Assembly (NCBI GenBank): GCA_033816765.1
Contig: CM066291.1
Span: 2,914,001 to 2,978,000 of the forward strand
Origin: Nothopassalora personata
Taxonomy: Eukaryota > Ascomycota > Dothideomycetes > Mycosphaerellales > Mycosphaerellaceae
DNA: 64,000 bases
Direction of reading: 5' to 3'
Numbering within the stretch: position 1 is the stretch's first letter; each line of letters opens with the position of its first letter. Below, piece after piece: positions 45,081-55,593 of this stretch. The notes beneath the pieces were generated by a model. It saw only the letters and a list, made by a program, of their open reading frames with translations, did no database searches and was not told the origin of the DNA. The position numbers and the translations under genes are program-made.

Positions 45081-45467
45081 TCACGTCCCTCCAGAGAGTT
45101 CACGACCCTTCGATGACTTCTTTGACATTCTTACGTGGTTCGGCTTGAGCCTAGCTGGAATACGGCCCTCGGACAGTGACAGTATTGCATACACTTTGTC
45201 CCGCTTGTTCCGACAATCAAAGTTCGTGGTTGCCAGCAGCATCTCGACAATACCTTCGAAGGGAAGGCAGCCGATTGAGGTTTCGCCTGCATTGCCACAA
45301 TTCTGTCGTGCTGGTGACGACGAGACAATCTGCGTCGCCGGAAGCCGCTGTCGCATCGATATGCTCCGGTAGCCAGGATGAGCTTCAAGGAAGGGCGCTG
45401 CTGTTAGCACAAGTCCATGCGTAACATCCGGATCCAGTCGGTGAGGATTGCCGAGCTTCGACAACAC
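45081..45467 (-). pseudogene. HET-domain protein fragment
   Basis: The 128-codon minus-strand frame ends with LLATTNFDCRNKRDKVYAIL, the signature late in the fungal heterokaryon-incompatibility (HET) domain (usual form: xDPRDKVYALLGL). HET proteins are usually 500-800 residues and trigger cell death on contact with a non-self partner. Here the N-terminal half of the domain and any start ATG are missing, and upstream frames are broken, so this is a remnant. Identification rests on this one motif. Confidence 0.45.
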
Positions 45468-45549
45468 ATGCTAGGGAGCCTGAAGACATAGAGTGCATTA
45501 AGCCGTCGGCGTTGCAGTGGTGCCGCCACGGAGTACGGGGCATCTATCG

Positions 45550-46181
45550 TTATGCGGGCACAAAGTATGCCCGTTCCAGCGGTTCTCTCGCGCTCTCCCA
45601 CGCCAGCCAATCTGACCTCGTTGTCCTATGCCGTATGTTAGCAGCGGAGAGGGTAGTCAGACCACATGAACATACGGTAGCAGCCCCATTCCGTTCACCT
45701 TCCAGATGCCCAACGCGAGGGCGAGGATGTTGCATGCCACAAATGCCAGCTTGACCAAGATCATCTGCTCCCGGTTGCCGTCGCTCTCCAGCCTCGAGAA
45801 GGTGTTTTGGATGTTCAGGATGGCTTGGATGGGCCCCTTGAACAGCATGAAGACCATCATGATGCTGAAGATCTGCAGGCTGTTGCCCGTCATGTACATG
45901 CCGATGGCGTTCATGGGCAGCTGCTTTGCGGGCGCGAGCGCCAGTTCCCACGCCTTCTTGAGCTTCAGGGTGTCCATTTCCTCGGGTGAAGGAGCCTTGC
46001 GTGTGGTGACTGCCTTGTCCTTTGCTCTGCCCTTCTGCATCGTGCTAACAAGCGTATTGGGGGTGAAGCCGGGCGGGTCGGCGAAGTTGGTCTTGGGCTT
46101 GCTGGGCGGGGCGGCGTTGGCGTTGGCGTTGACGTCGACCAGCCATTGCGGCGGCGGTGCTGGGGCGAGTCGAGTGGACAT
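45550..46181 (-). CDS. EMC4: ER membrane protein complex subunit 4, 193 aa
   Basis: EMC4 is a subunit of the conserved ER membrane complex, which inserts transmembrane segments of client proteins. Exon 1 runs 46181-45676, a 50-bp intron follows (45675-45626, GTATGT...GCTAAC...CATAG), exon 2 is 45625-45550; total 582 bases. Family marks: LKKAWELALAPAKQLPMN, MYMTGNSLQIFSIMM, FKGPIQAI, the second membrane segment (LVKLAFVACNILALALGIWK), NGMGLLP and, only after splicing, TTRSDWLAWE. Two hydrophobic segments span about residues 95-115 and 145-165. Unspliced reading would end in YVHVV, which the family lacks, so the intron is well supported. It shares a divergent promoter with the adaptin gene. Confidence 0.9.
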
Positions 46182-46709
46182 GGTGGGTGAGGGGTTGGAT
46201 GGCAGGAGTTGTACAGGAGAGGATCATGTTGCGGAACTTGGTGGTCGCCGGGCAATAGTTCTGCCTCAGTCTAAGCAGCTTCACAGCTCCCGGGGGATCG
46301 TCAGCAACCACTCGCACGCACGCACGTGAAACAAGGTCGACTCTGCGCTGCAAGACGTACAGGTTTCATTCCCTACTACATCCTGCTCCCCCTTCTACCA
46401 CATCGACACACCGCTCGCGACCTTGCGATCAAGCGCTGCCGCCGAACAACATTGAAGCATCAAGCCGCGACACCAGCATCACCAGCGTCACTATCATCCT
46501 CATCATCCCCATCATCCCCAACATCCCCATCATCCCCCGCACGCGCGAATCACGACGGGGCGCCGCCTGCGTATCGTATCACTCTCGACACACGGCTGGT
46601 TCAACAGGAGGATCGATGCAGGAGCGATAAGGACGCAACAGAAGGCCCAGCTTGGTGAAGGGTGACGGGTGACGGGTGACGGGTGACGGGGCAGCAGAGG
46701 CTGGGCAAC
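46182..46709. promoter_or_regulatory. Divergent promoter, EMC4 / beta-adaptin
   Basis: These 528 bases lie between the two start codons. They contain CATCATCCCC-type repeats (about 46490-46540) and a perfect 7-bp tandem GGGTGAC x4 (46660-46687) ending 22 bases before the adaptin ATG, in its 5' leader. Confidence 0.6.
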
Positions 46710-48960
46710 ATGAGTGCCGCAGCGGGTCAAGATGCGAAGTTCTTTGCTAGGGTATGATATGATATGATATGCTCCTCACCCTACACTACTACCATCACCC
46801 CCCCCCCCCCCCCCAAGCGATGCCTGTGTCTAATTTTCGTTTCGCACACAGGGCAAAGTCGCGGAGCTCAAGCTCGAGCTCAATTCCAGCGGCGGCAAGA
46901 AGGACAAGAACTTCCTCACCAAGAGGATCGCCCTGAAGAAGATTGTGGCCAATATGACGATGAGCAACAACGACATGGCGGCTCTCTTCGCCGACATTGT
47001 GGCATGTATGGGCATACCCCACCTGGAGATCAAGAAAATGTGCTTCTTGTACTTGGTCAACTACGCGCGTCTGAAGCCCGAGATTGCGCTGAAGGCATTG
47101 CCCATCCTGCTCCAAGATCTGGAAGATCCGAACCCCCTGATGAGAGCCCTGGCACTCCGCACACTTTCCTACATCCACGTGCGACAGTTCGTGGAGGCGA
47201 CGGTAGATCCTCTCAAACACCTGCTCAAAGATGCCGACCCCTATGTGCGAAAGACCGCAGCGTTCACCGTGGCCAAGATCTATGACCACGACCGGCATCT
47301 GGTCGAGCGCAGTGATCTGATCGACCGACTCAACCTGATGCTGCGTGATGAGAACCCTACGGTCGTCGCATCATCGCTGGCCGCGTTGATGGACATTTGG
47401 GAGCGCAGTGAAAGCATCAAGCTGACCATCGATTACGCGAATGCCAGCAAGATAGTGCAGATCCTTCCCGACTGCTCAGAGTATGTCGACACTGTTCGAG
47501 CCATCCCTTGACCAATACTGACCATCGACAGATGGGGACAAACATACATCCTCGAAGCATTGACATCCTACGTACCTCAAGATACCCAAGAAGCCGCAAT
47601 GCTGGCCGAGCGAATTGCTCCACGACTATCGCACACGAATTCCGCCGTCGTGTTGACGTGCATACGAGTCATCTTGTACCTCATGAACTACATCAACGAC
47701 GATCGACGGATCGCGAACCTGTGCTACAAGCTCAGCCCGCCACTGGTCACCCTGTTGAGCAAAGGGTCCGAGATACAATACCTGGCACTGCGTAATGCGC
47801 TTCTGATCTTGCAACGACGCCCGGAAGTGCTGCGAAACGACATTCGTGTCTTCTTCTGCAAGTACAACGATCCCATCTACGTTAAAGTCACCAAGCTGGA
47901 GCTCATCTTCATGCTGGCAAACGAACGCAACATCCGAGAAGTGCTCACCGAACTGCGAGAGTACGCCACCGAGATCGATGTGCACTTTGTGCGAAAGTCG
48001 GTCCGAGCGATTGGCAAGCTTGCCATCAAGATCGAGCCTGCCGCCAAACTGTGTATATCGACACTGCTGGACTTGGTCGCAACAAAGGTGTCGTACATTG
48101 TCCAAGAAGCGACGGTCGTGATCAAGAACATCTTCCGAAAGTACCCAAACCAATACGAATCCATCATCTCGACGTTGTGCGAGAACCTTGACTCGCTGGA
48201 CGAGCCGGAAGCGAAGGCCGCCATGATCTGGGTCATTGGGCAATACGCCGACCGCATCGAAAACTCAGAAGTCCTGCTGGAAGACTTCCTCGACAGCTGG
48301 CCGGACGAGACGCACGAAGTACAGCTCGCCCTCCTCACCGCAACCGTTAAGCTGTTCATCCAACGCCCCACCAAAGGTCAAGACCTTGTACCCAAAGTCC
48401 TCAAATGGGCGACCGAAGAGACCGACAATCCAGATCTCCGAGATCGAGGATATATGTACTGGCGCCTGCTGAGTAGTAACCCCACCGCCGCCAAGAGCAT
48501 CGTCATGGGCGAGAAGCCGGCCATCACCGCTGAAAGTGAGAAACTGGATCCCATCACCCTCGACGAGATGTGTTTGGTGGTCGGGACACTGGCCACCGTC
48601 TACCTCAAACCCGTCCAGACAGTCTTCAGATCTGCGCGACCCCGGAAACTCCAAGAGAGCCCCGCACTGCAGCGCGAAAAGCTCCCTTCATGGCAAGCGG
48701 CGCAGGCAGCCCGGGTCCTGGCCGTCGAGAACGCACCGAATGGGCGATCGCAGAATCCCGACGTTCTTGACGAGGCTGATGCGTACTTTGCCAGTGTCGG
48801 GTCGCAGGGTATCGCCAACGATGGCTTTGCATCGAGTCCCGATCATACGGGAATGGTGGATGGAAGCCAGATGTATCAGGTCAACGCGGGATCTGGACTG
48901 GGCACAGCGCGGCCGATGATGCACGTGCATAATGGCGAGGGAGATTTGCTGAGCTTTTAG
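46710..48960 (+). CDS. AP-1 (or AP-2) complex beta-adaptin, 699 aa
   Basis: This is the large beta subunit of a clathrin adaptor complex, which binds dileucine cargo signals and clathrin at the trans-Golgi/endosome (AP-1) or plasma membrane (AP-2). Exons: 46710-46751 ([14 protein letters not shown]), 46852-47480, 47532-48960; introns 100 and 51 bp; joined length 2100 bases. The start rests on this exon, whose ATG reads in phase into [11 protein letters not shown]. Family blocks: [36 protein letters not shown] (across intron 2), [68 protein letters not shown]. The armadillo-type trunk is complete; the C-terminal ear of animal beta-adaptins is missing, as is usual in fungi. I favour AP-1 (Apl2-like) but cannot separate it from AP-2 with certainty. 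Confidence 0.9.
46798..46814. repeat. C17 homopolymer in adaptin intron 1
   Basis: Seventeen C in a row about 40 bases before the 3' splice site. The same intron starts with a GATAT tandem (about 46754-46771). Both are prone to length error in sequencing and in cells. Confidence 0.9.
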
Positions 48961-49336
48961 GTAGTAGCTATTCCAATGACATGTCGTGAGGCGATGCCAT
49001 GCGATATCCCTTCGGAGGCCCTCTCGGGTTCTGATCGATGTTTGGGATCGTACGAAAGGCTGTGTGAGGCTGTCTTGCACTACTGCTGGGTGCCCTTATC
49101 CGGCAGGCTCGATACCAGTCGCCTGTTTCTGGTCTATCTACAGGTCTCACCTGGCCGACATGCTCCCTCACTGGCGTTGAGTTCTGACTGTACAATCACA
49201 ACCTGGCCGTTACAGAAGTTAATGCTCGCCCCCCACAGAGTCCTGCAGCTCCCCTTTTCCTGGAGTGCGCGTACTTCAAATCTTCCCAAAAGATCCTCCG
49301 AACGCACGCCATCGGCTGCATACCACTGTCCTTACC
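48961..49336. other. Intergenic, adaptin 3' end / arylsulfotransferase promoter
   Basis: 376 bases between a stop and a start on the same strand. No further gene or repeat was seen. Confidence 0.5.
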
Positions 49337-51534
49337 ATGGCCCGACTTATCCAGCACACACGACTCGTTGCATACACGATCCTATCGATCGCCCTATCGC
49401 AGGTCCGTGCCGGCTTCGACATTGGCTTCGGCGATGACTCGGATCTCACCAACTTCGTCACCCGCCCAGAGATCAAAGTGCCCGTCTTCGAGGTACGGAA
49501 CCACAAACCAGAGAAGATCACACCGGGCTACTGGTTCGTTGCCGCCTATGCCTTCATCACGCAGCAAAGTCAAGCTGCCCACTACTACCAACCGTGCCAG
49601 AGTGGACCAACAATCTATGATGGCGAGGTCAGGCCACTTCCGTGAAGCTCATCAAACGCTCGGACTGACGCGCGACAGGGCAACCTCGTCTGGAGCGGAG
49701 CTTGCAAAAAGAGGAACCAAAATACGTGCGACTTTCGTGCCTGGGACATCAATGGGACCAACTATCTATCCGCCATCTACACCCCTTACGCCGGCAACAA
49801 CGACAGCGATGGCCATGGCGTCTTCATGGACAACGCGTACCATGACTTGCATGCGATTCGTAACCCGGTCACGATCAGCAACTTCAACATGCACGAGCTG
49901 AACATTGTGGACCAAGGGACCCGGGCTATCAATCTTGTATTCAACCCGGTCAAGCTAGAGCTCAAGGACCTGAAACAGCCTGGCGCCGGCTGGGTAGCAG
50001 ACATAGGGTTTCGAGAGACCGACCTGGCTACCGGCGAGACGACGTTTGAATGGTGGGCTGCGCAGGGGGGACGTGTGAGCCTCGCCGAGAGTAAGAGGCC
50101 GCCGGAGAACTTGAAACGACAGTACCCGGCTTCATGGAACTGGTTGTAAGTTGATGATGCTTTCAGGAACTCCGACGATGTGTCACGCTAACGCGAAGCA
50201 GCCACGGCAATGCTGTAGAGAAGAACGAGGAAGGAGACTATCTACTATCCTCCCGCTACCTCGACACGATTTTCAAGATCTCCGGCAAAAACGGCACCAT
50301 TCTCTGGCGACTTGGAGGCTACAACAGCAGTTTCGACCAAGACTTCGAGTTCAGCCGCCAGCACGATTCGCGATGGCTGCACAGCGGAAAAGATAAAGAG
50401 ATGGTCTCGTTTCTCAACAACGCCGCCGACGACCAAAGCACCAACTCCTCGAATGGCATGGTCTCTCGAACCTCGTCCGCCATGATCGTAGAACTCGACC
50501 ACACCAAATCGCCTCCCACAGCACGGATCCTCCGCAACATCCTTCGACCCGATGGCCGCTTATCTCGCCTGCGAGGAAACCACCAAGTCCAACCCAACGG
50601 CAACTCCTTCGTCTGCTGGAGCGAGAACGCCTACCTCTCCGAACACGCCCCCGACGGCGAGCTCTTGATGGAAGCAGCCTGGCGCAGCAAACGCTTCGTG
50701 ACCTACCGCGGCTACAAATTCAACTTCACCGCCGCACCGAGCGAGGCCATCGCAGCCAAAGGGTTCACGTACGGCACCTCCGCCGCGAAAGCCACCACGG
50801 TCATCTACGTCAGCTGGAACGGCGCGACTGAGGTCGTATCCTGGCGCTTCAAGTCCGCGCCTGGACCGCACAGGAGTCCGCAAGCAGAGACGCTCGGGAC
50901 GAAGAACAAGACTGGCTTCGAAACTCAGCTGCAGGTGGACAGATATCACCATACCGTCTTCGTCGAGGGTCTCGCCGCGGATGGGACGGTGCTGGGGACG
51001 AGTGAGAAAATTACGATCGTCCCCAGACTGGAATGGGAGAGTGTACAGCAAGGACTCCTGGCTGTTCCCGTGCAGGATAAGAACGATCCGGTCTTTAAGC
51101 CCCGTTTCGGCTCGGAGAAGGAGCGCCATCGCTTTCCTGCAGACCACTTCGTAACCGACGTGACTACACCCGAGACCGACAGCGAAGCCAGCGGCGAAAG
51201 CGAAGACGGAGGTGAAGGCGGCGTCGATACTGGTGTCACGCACCACATCGAACCTGATGCCGACGGGCCCGATCCGAAGAATGTCAAGGTCCAAGCGTCC
51301 GTCGACGCGAAAGTCGAGGCTCTCAAGTTCAGAGCGCAAGAATTTCTCGCGCACCCTACTCGCAGTCGGCTCATGATGTGGCTACTGGGCGCGAATGGTC
51401 TTCTGATTGGGACGGTTCTGGCGTTCTGGAGGCCTGGCTATTACAGGCGGAGCTCGTCGAAGTTGGGGAGAAGGTTGAGGAGGGCGTGGAGTCCGAGCAG
51501 TAAGAGTGAGAAGAGGGGGGTCGATTCAGACTGA
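49337..51534 (+). CDS. Arylsulfotransferase-like membrane protein, 696 aa
   Basis: Belongs to the fungal arylsulfotransferase (ASST-like, Arylsulfotransf_2) family; the enzyme type moves sulfate between phenolic compounds, but the substrate of fungal members is not established. Exons: 49337-49627, 49679-50145, 50202-51534; introns 51 and 56 bp; joined length 2091 bases. The ATG opens a signal peptide (ARLIQHTRLVAYTILSIAL, cleavage near Ala25). Family marks: NHKPEKITPGYWFVA, HELNIVDQGTRAI, FEWWA, SWNWFHGNAVEKNEEGDYL (across intron 2), IFKISGKNGTILWRLGG, FSRQHD and LSRLRGNHQVQPNGN. A C-terminal membrane segment lies near residues 640-660 (LLGANGLLIGTVLAFW), followed by a basic tail. The first intron has an unusual GTCAGG donor; it removes an in-frame stop and restores the family sequence. 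Confidence 0.85.
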
Positions 51535-53125
51535 GGATCGCTCTGGTTACTGATTAGACATGCGTTCTGTGCGGGCGAGGGCACAGTTGGACTATCGGCA
51601 TTTCCTCGTGTCGAGGTTTTTCATAAGACTAGCGTCTAGCGTCTGGGATAATGGATTGTGGAGAGGTGTATCATGGCATTCTCGCATGTGCAAGTAATCT
51701 TCTTCCATCCATTCACAATCACATACGACCTTCCTCGTCTTCCGCCACGGCTGTGACATCGTCCCATAGGTCCTGGACTAAAAGCATCCACTGCTAAAAG
51801 CAAGCACGACACGAGCCTCTCGTTATCGGCGTCAGGTCGTCATCACACTCCAGTGCATCATCATCACAACACATTCATTCCACATTCTGTCCCCCAACGA
51901 GCCCCCACCCCCAGCATCAAGGCACCACCACGGCCAGTAAACGACCCTCGCATCCTCCCTGAACCATAACCACGCTCTCAGATCCCGAAGTAACGGAGCG
52001 ACGATGCACGAACTATGCTCTCGCTCTCCACTCTGCTGCAACGACACGTGTCCACGCCCGCGAAACGTGGTTCTCGAAAGTGCAATGAAGGCACCGAATT
52101 TTCTCGGTGCCGCGATTATTCCTTGCCGGCGAACAATGCAAGCTGGGTGAAACTATGAGGGTTCAGCGATGACGGCACTTCACGTGCGCGATGGGGAAAC
52201 GGGCACGAGAAGTGGACTGATGTTAGATTCCAGGACTATAGTGTATATCTTCGTCACAAGATATTCGGGCTCAAGGTTGTCTTACTCTTAGCGCTCTCCA
52301 TGCCGCTGGCGTTATTACCTGGGCCGCCATGAGGTCTGTCTGTCTACGGGATGGCTTCCGCGACAACGAGCGATACGTGGGCGTGGTTCTCCTGGATCAG
52401 TCGATCTAACGAACCGCAAGGTTGACCATTGCGGTGACGGAGAAAACAATGACTGACGATGATGCGAATTCCAGCCAATGCGAAGAGTGCATTCTTCGGA
52501 GTTCGTGATGGTCTCCTTGGAAAAGGATCTGATGAGGTGCTGAATCTGCGGCTCGTGTCGCTGGCGACAATGGGCCTCCGACAGCTAGCTGCTTCGATCG
52601 TAGCATACCTCTTCATCAGTATCTTGCACTATACTGCTCGCTTGGAATTGCCAGAATTAAACAGGCTGTGACGCGTGAGGATATGGTCGTCTCGGTCGGT
52701 AGCCACTTCTTTCTATCCGACGGCCTATAGCCATGTGATTGAAGGTAGTGTTGTCGACGAATTCTCGGTGTCCGGAGTATTGCATGACTGCAAGAGTATA
52801 ACGTGCTGCATGCACGATTGATCAGTAATGGGGATCTCAATGTGTGTTTATATGTCTCATGGGAACATGCCAGGGATATTATTGTAGGACTTACTAATCA
52901 AAGGGTGAAAGTACCCTGTCCTGTTCCCACTTCAGTAGAACCTCGTGGCAGTCGGCTTGTAAGGGCTTATTTTGAGCAGCCATCTTTCCCCATCGTCCAT
53001 TGCGGCATCGATAATGGCGGTTTCCTTCCCAGCGTTCTCGCAATCCATGAGGTGTGTCATGTCCGCGGTCCAGAGACCTCAACAAAAGCTTCAGCTGATG
53101 TGACCTTATCGCGGCAGCATCAAAG
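51535..53125. other. Intergenic, 1.6 kb, no gene recognised
   Basis: Normal, non-RIPped composition. Frames of 70-107 codons exist on both strands (for example 52344-52616 minus, 52894-53217 minus) but overlap each other and show no family motif. No RNA gene was recognised. Confidence 0.5.
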
Positions 53126-53789
53126 TCAAAATCCAGTGTTGTAGCATGTTGTGCCGTGAAAGTCCCCCGAAGACTGCTCCTCGAGCTGTTGTCGGATAGC
53201 CCATTCCTCAGGACCATTGCGACGCGGCAATGTCATGATGCGCCACATACGGATTCGTGCTGCGTAGCCCACAGGCTGGTGGTATCCCTTGAGACTCCTT
53301 AAGACGGGAGCCCAGAACGTCGAGTTCAGCCAGCCATCACCATCATAGGCGTTTTCGCGAACTAGGAACCGCCACCACAGAGAGACCGTCTCCTTGGCAC
53401 GGTCAGCAGAGACTTTGAACCATTCGCGATGCTGTCGACCTGATGGTCTGCAATGGCACGTGTAGAGTCCGATGAATGCGCAGATCGCGGTGCACTAGCT
53501 GTTCCAAACGATCAAGCTCGGATGCGTTCGTGAGCGGTGACTGGTATATCAAGATCGTGCGAGGGCGGCCATGATTACGTCTCACGTCCTGAAGCCTTCG
53601 GGCCACACTGTCTATTGTCTTTCCGAGCTTGACATGTCCAGAAACTGGGTCGTAGAAGACGTACATCCGCCCTTGTCCCAGCCACGGCTGCCGTACGAGC
53701 TGCTTTAGCAGAAGGGTTCGCACGCTCCTGTTGTATACTGGCCAAGGCATGCTGGACCTGGTAAACGAGTAACCGGTATACTCTTGCTC
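53126..53789 (-). pseudogene. T5orf172 / GIY-YIG-type protein, frameshifted
   Basis: The family (T5orf172, also in fungal Mug113) has a GIY-YIG nuclease-like fold. Minus strand, ATG at 53750 with the frame open back to about 53789: MYVFYDPVSGHVKLGKTID, ARRLQDVRRNHG and LDRLEQLVHRDL give the conserved core (YVF, KLGKT, RxL, E..VH). About 25 bases further on the frame ends, but the family's next block, CHCRPSGRQHREWFKVS, is present in another frame and continues with LWWRF and AYDGDGWL to TGA at 53126. A one-base indel near 53480-53490 is needed. No intron with GT...AG fits. The upstream start may lie in a lost exon. Either a recent pseudogene or a sequencing error. Confidence 0.65.
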
Positions 53790-54169
53790 GAAATGAGATC
53801 GGAGTCGTTGGTCCAGCGCCGGTTACTGTTTATGTCTGCTGCTTGGAACCCAGGGTGTATGCTGTGCTTCTACCTCTTGTGTTGTCGATATATGGCCTTT
53901 GAGCCTCTGGATATCTTGCTGTGATTGGGTGCCACTGCGTACTGTTGTGTGTCTGAGCGCTCAGTGAGCTAAAAATAAATGCTTGAAGCCAGGACCTAGT
54001 GCTCGCGGCAGAGCACATGACGGAGTAGGCTCACACTGAAGTCATAGCAGATCACTCTAATCAGAAGCACATACCGACTGAGGTGACTCTCTGGAAGCCA
54101 CGACAACCTCAAAGACTGCTGATTTGCCAGCGGAATGTGTGTACTGTGGCCACATGTGACTGCCTGGCC
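53790..54169. other. Intergenic, no gene seen
   Basis: 380 bases between two minus-strand genes. A TAA on the minus strand at about 53826 closes the T5orf172 frame upstream. Confidence 0.5.
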
Positions 54170-54812
54170 TTAGGGCATCCTGGCAGCAGCCTCTCCGCCG
54201 ACGTCTCCCGGTATTGGCTCGTTCGCAGCCAGACAGACTGCAGTAGCATAGTCACCATCGTGACTGATGCTCACTTTGGCGACTTGACCGACGAGCTCAT
54301 GGAAGAGAAGCCGAGACGGCAGACATTCGCGGCTGAATCCATTGAACACCAAAGGGTCAGGCTGGGGAGTGGCATCATCTTGGTATCTCCGCTGGACCTC
54401 GTCACTTATCAGAGCATAGACACCTCGGCCTTCGTCCTCCATTGTCGGTTGTTGAAATATCTCAACATCTCGCAGAGTCAGCCTACGATGGTTCACGGCT
54501 TTGATGACTGCCTCCTTGGCTGCCCATCTATGAGAAGCCTACGAATCAGCTGTGTGGTTCATCGTCCGCTCAGGCTCTGACCGACCTTCCAGCAAGATAC
54601 TGAGAGATTTTGCCAATGTCCTTGCTCATATGAGTCTCGTCATTGACGAACTTATGGAAGAAATCATCTTGCTCCCTGATCGTGAAGATCTTTCTCACGA
54701 ATGGCAGCAGCGAGGCATTCTCGGGCTTCCTGGTGACAAGCGAGCGGATACGTGAGATGCAGCATATATCTGTGCCGATGTCCAGAGCGAAGGGAAATGG
54801 TCGAGGCGGCAT
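54170..54812 (-). CDS. Holo-ACP synthase type 4'-phosphopantetheinyl transferase, 194 aa
   Basis: Transfers phosphopantetheine from CoA to a Ser of an acyl carrier protein; members of this small class (yeast Ppt2) are usually mitochondrial. Exon 1 is 54812-54586, a 58-bp intron follows (54585-54528, donor GTCGGT, acceptor CATAG), exon 2 is 54527-54170; joined length 585 bases. Marks: FALDIGTDICCISRI at the N-terminus (catalytic Asp in GTD), then LAGRWAAKEAVIKA formed exactly across the splice (the WxxKEA signature with catalytic Glu), RRLTLRDVEI, and VSISHDGDYATAVCLA near the end. Splicing is well supported because neither frame alone carries the signature. No clear mitochondrial presequence is seen. 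The start lies 131 bases from the copia D insertion. Confidence 0.88.
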
Positions 54813-54943
54813 CGTTGATGAAGATGTTGTTGCAATGGAACAGCGATCGAGGAGAGAGGTCGTTCCAGTATGGTTAGTCGGCGTACGGAACGATCCGCGA
54901 GCCCTTCTTGTAAATAGGTATTTGACGAGTACAAGCTTCTAGA

Positions 54944-55080
54944 TTGAAACGATAGGGTGGATTAGTAACCCTTATAAATTGCTATAGGGTGTAAGACTAT
55001 CTAGCTATAGAAACAGTATAATATAGTATATATGTGCTAAGTCCTAACTAATATAGCTATTAGTTACCTAATTTATAATA
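54944..55080 (-). repeat. Probable 3' LTR of copia D, about 137 bp
   Basis: Defined by the abrupt composition change at 54943, a TG at 54944 and TTATAATA at 55080 (CA changed to TA). No second copy is in the window, so the left boundary is provisional. Confidence 0.5.
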
Positions 55081-55091
55081 CTCCCCCTTTA
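55081..55091 (-). other. Polypurine tract of copia D
   Basis: CTCCCCCTTTA on the plus strand reads TAAAGGGGGAG on the minus strand, directly before the LTR. It fixes the orientation of the element. Confidence 0.65.
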
Positions 55092-55593
55092 GACTAACTA
55101 CTATAAAGGCAGTCTAATTAACTTAATATTACCTATATTACTATATTAATCTCGAACACCTTTACTAGCTTTAGATACTAGATTAGCTATAAGTAGGTAT
55201 ATACTAAGGATAGCGATCTTATTAGATCTATATATATAAGAGATCTTTATAGACCTACTTTTAGACATATTTAGGCCTTATCTTTCCGCTTTTAGAAGTA
55301 AATAGAAGGTTTTCTCGGCTTAAGAAGGCTCTTATAGCTATGTAGTAACGTATAGACCTTATAAGTATATATAAAAGAAGCTAGTTCTATACTAAGTAAC
55401 TCTCTCTACTTTATACTACTTTGTACCTCTCTTACCCCCTTCTAGACTAGTATATACACTAATAACTACTATACGTATATTCTTAAAGCTTTTTAAGAAG
55501 CTTTAGTAAGATATACTATATATATAATAGTATTTTAAGGGTATTTACTAACTTATAAGTAGCATTATAGTAGATATTATTAAGTAGACTCCT

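Noticed and set aside
45706..46329. 207-codon plus-strand frame over EMC4
   Set aside because: Antisense to a well-identified gene; no motif.
47626..48374. Minus-strand frames of 165-205 codons over the adaptin gene
   Set aside because: Shadows of a GC-rich coding region; no family features.
50560..51354. 264-codon minus-strand frame over the arylsulfotransferase gene
   Set aside because: Antisense shadow created by codon bias.
52344..52671. Overlapping 70-90 codon frames on both strands
   Set aside because: No motif, no intron logic, mutually exclusive.
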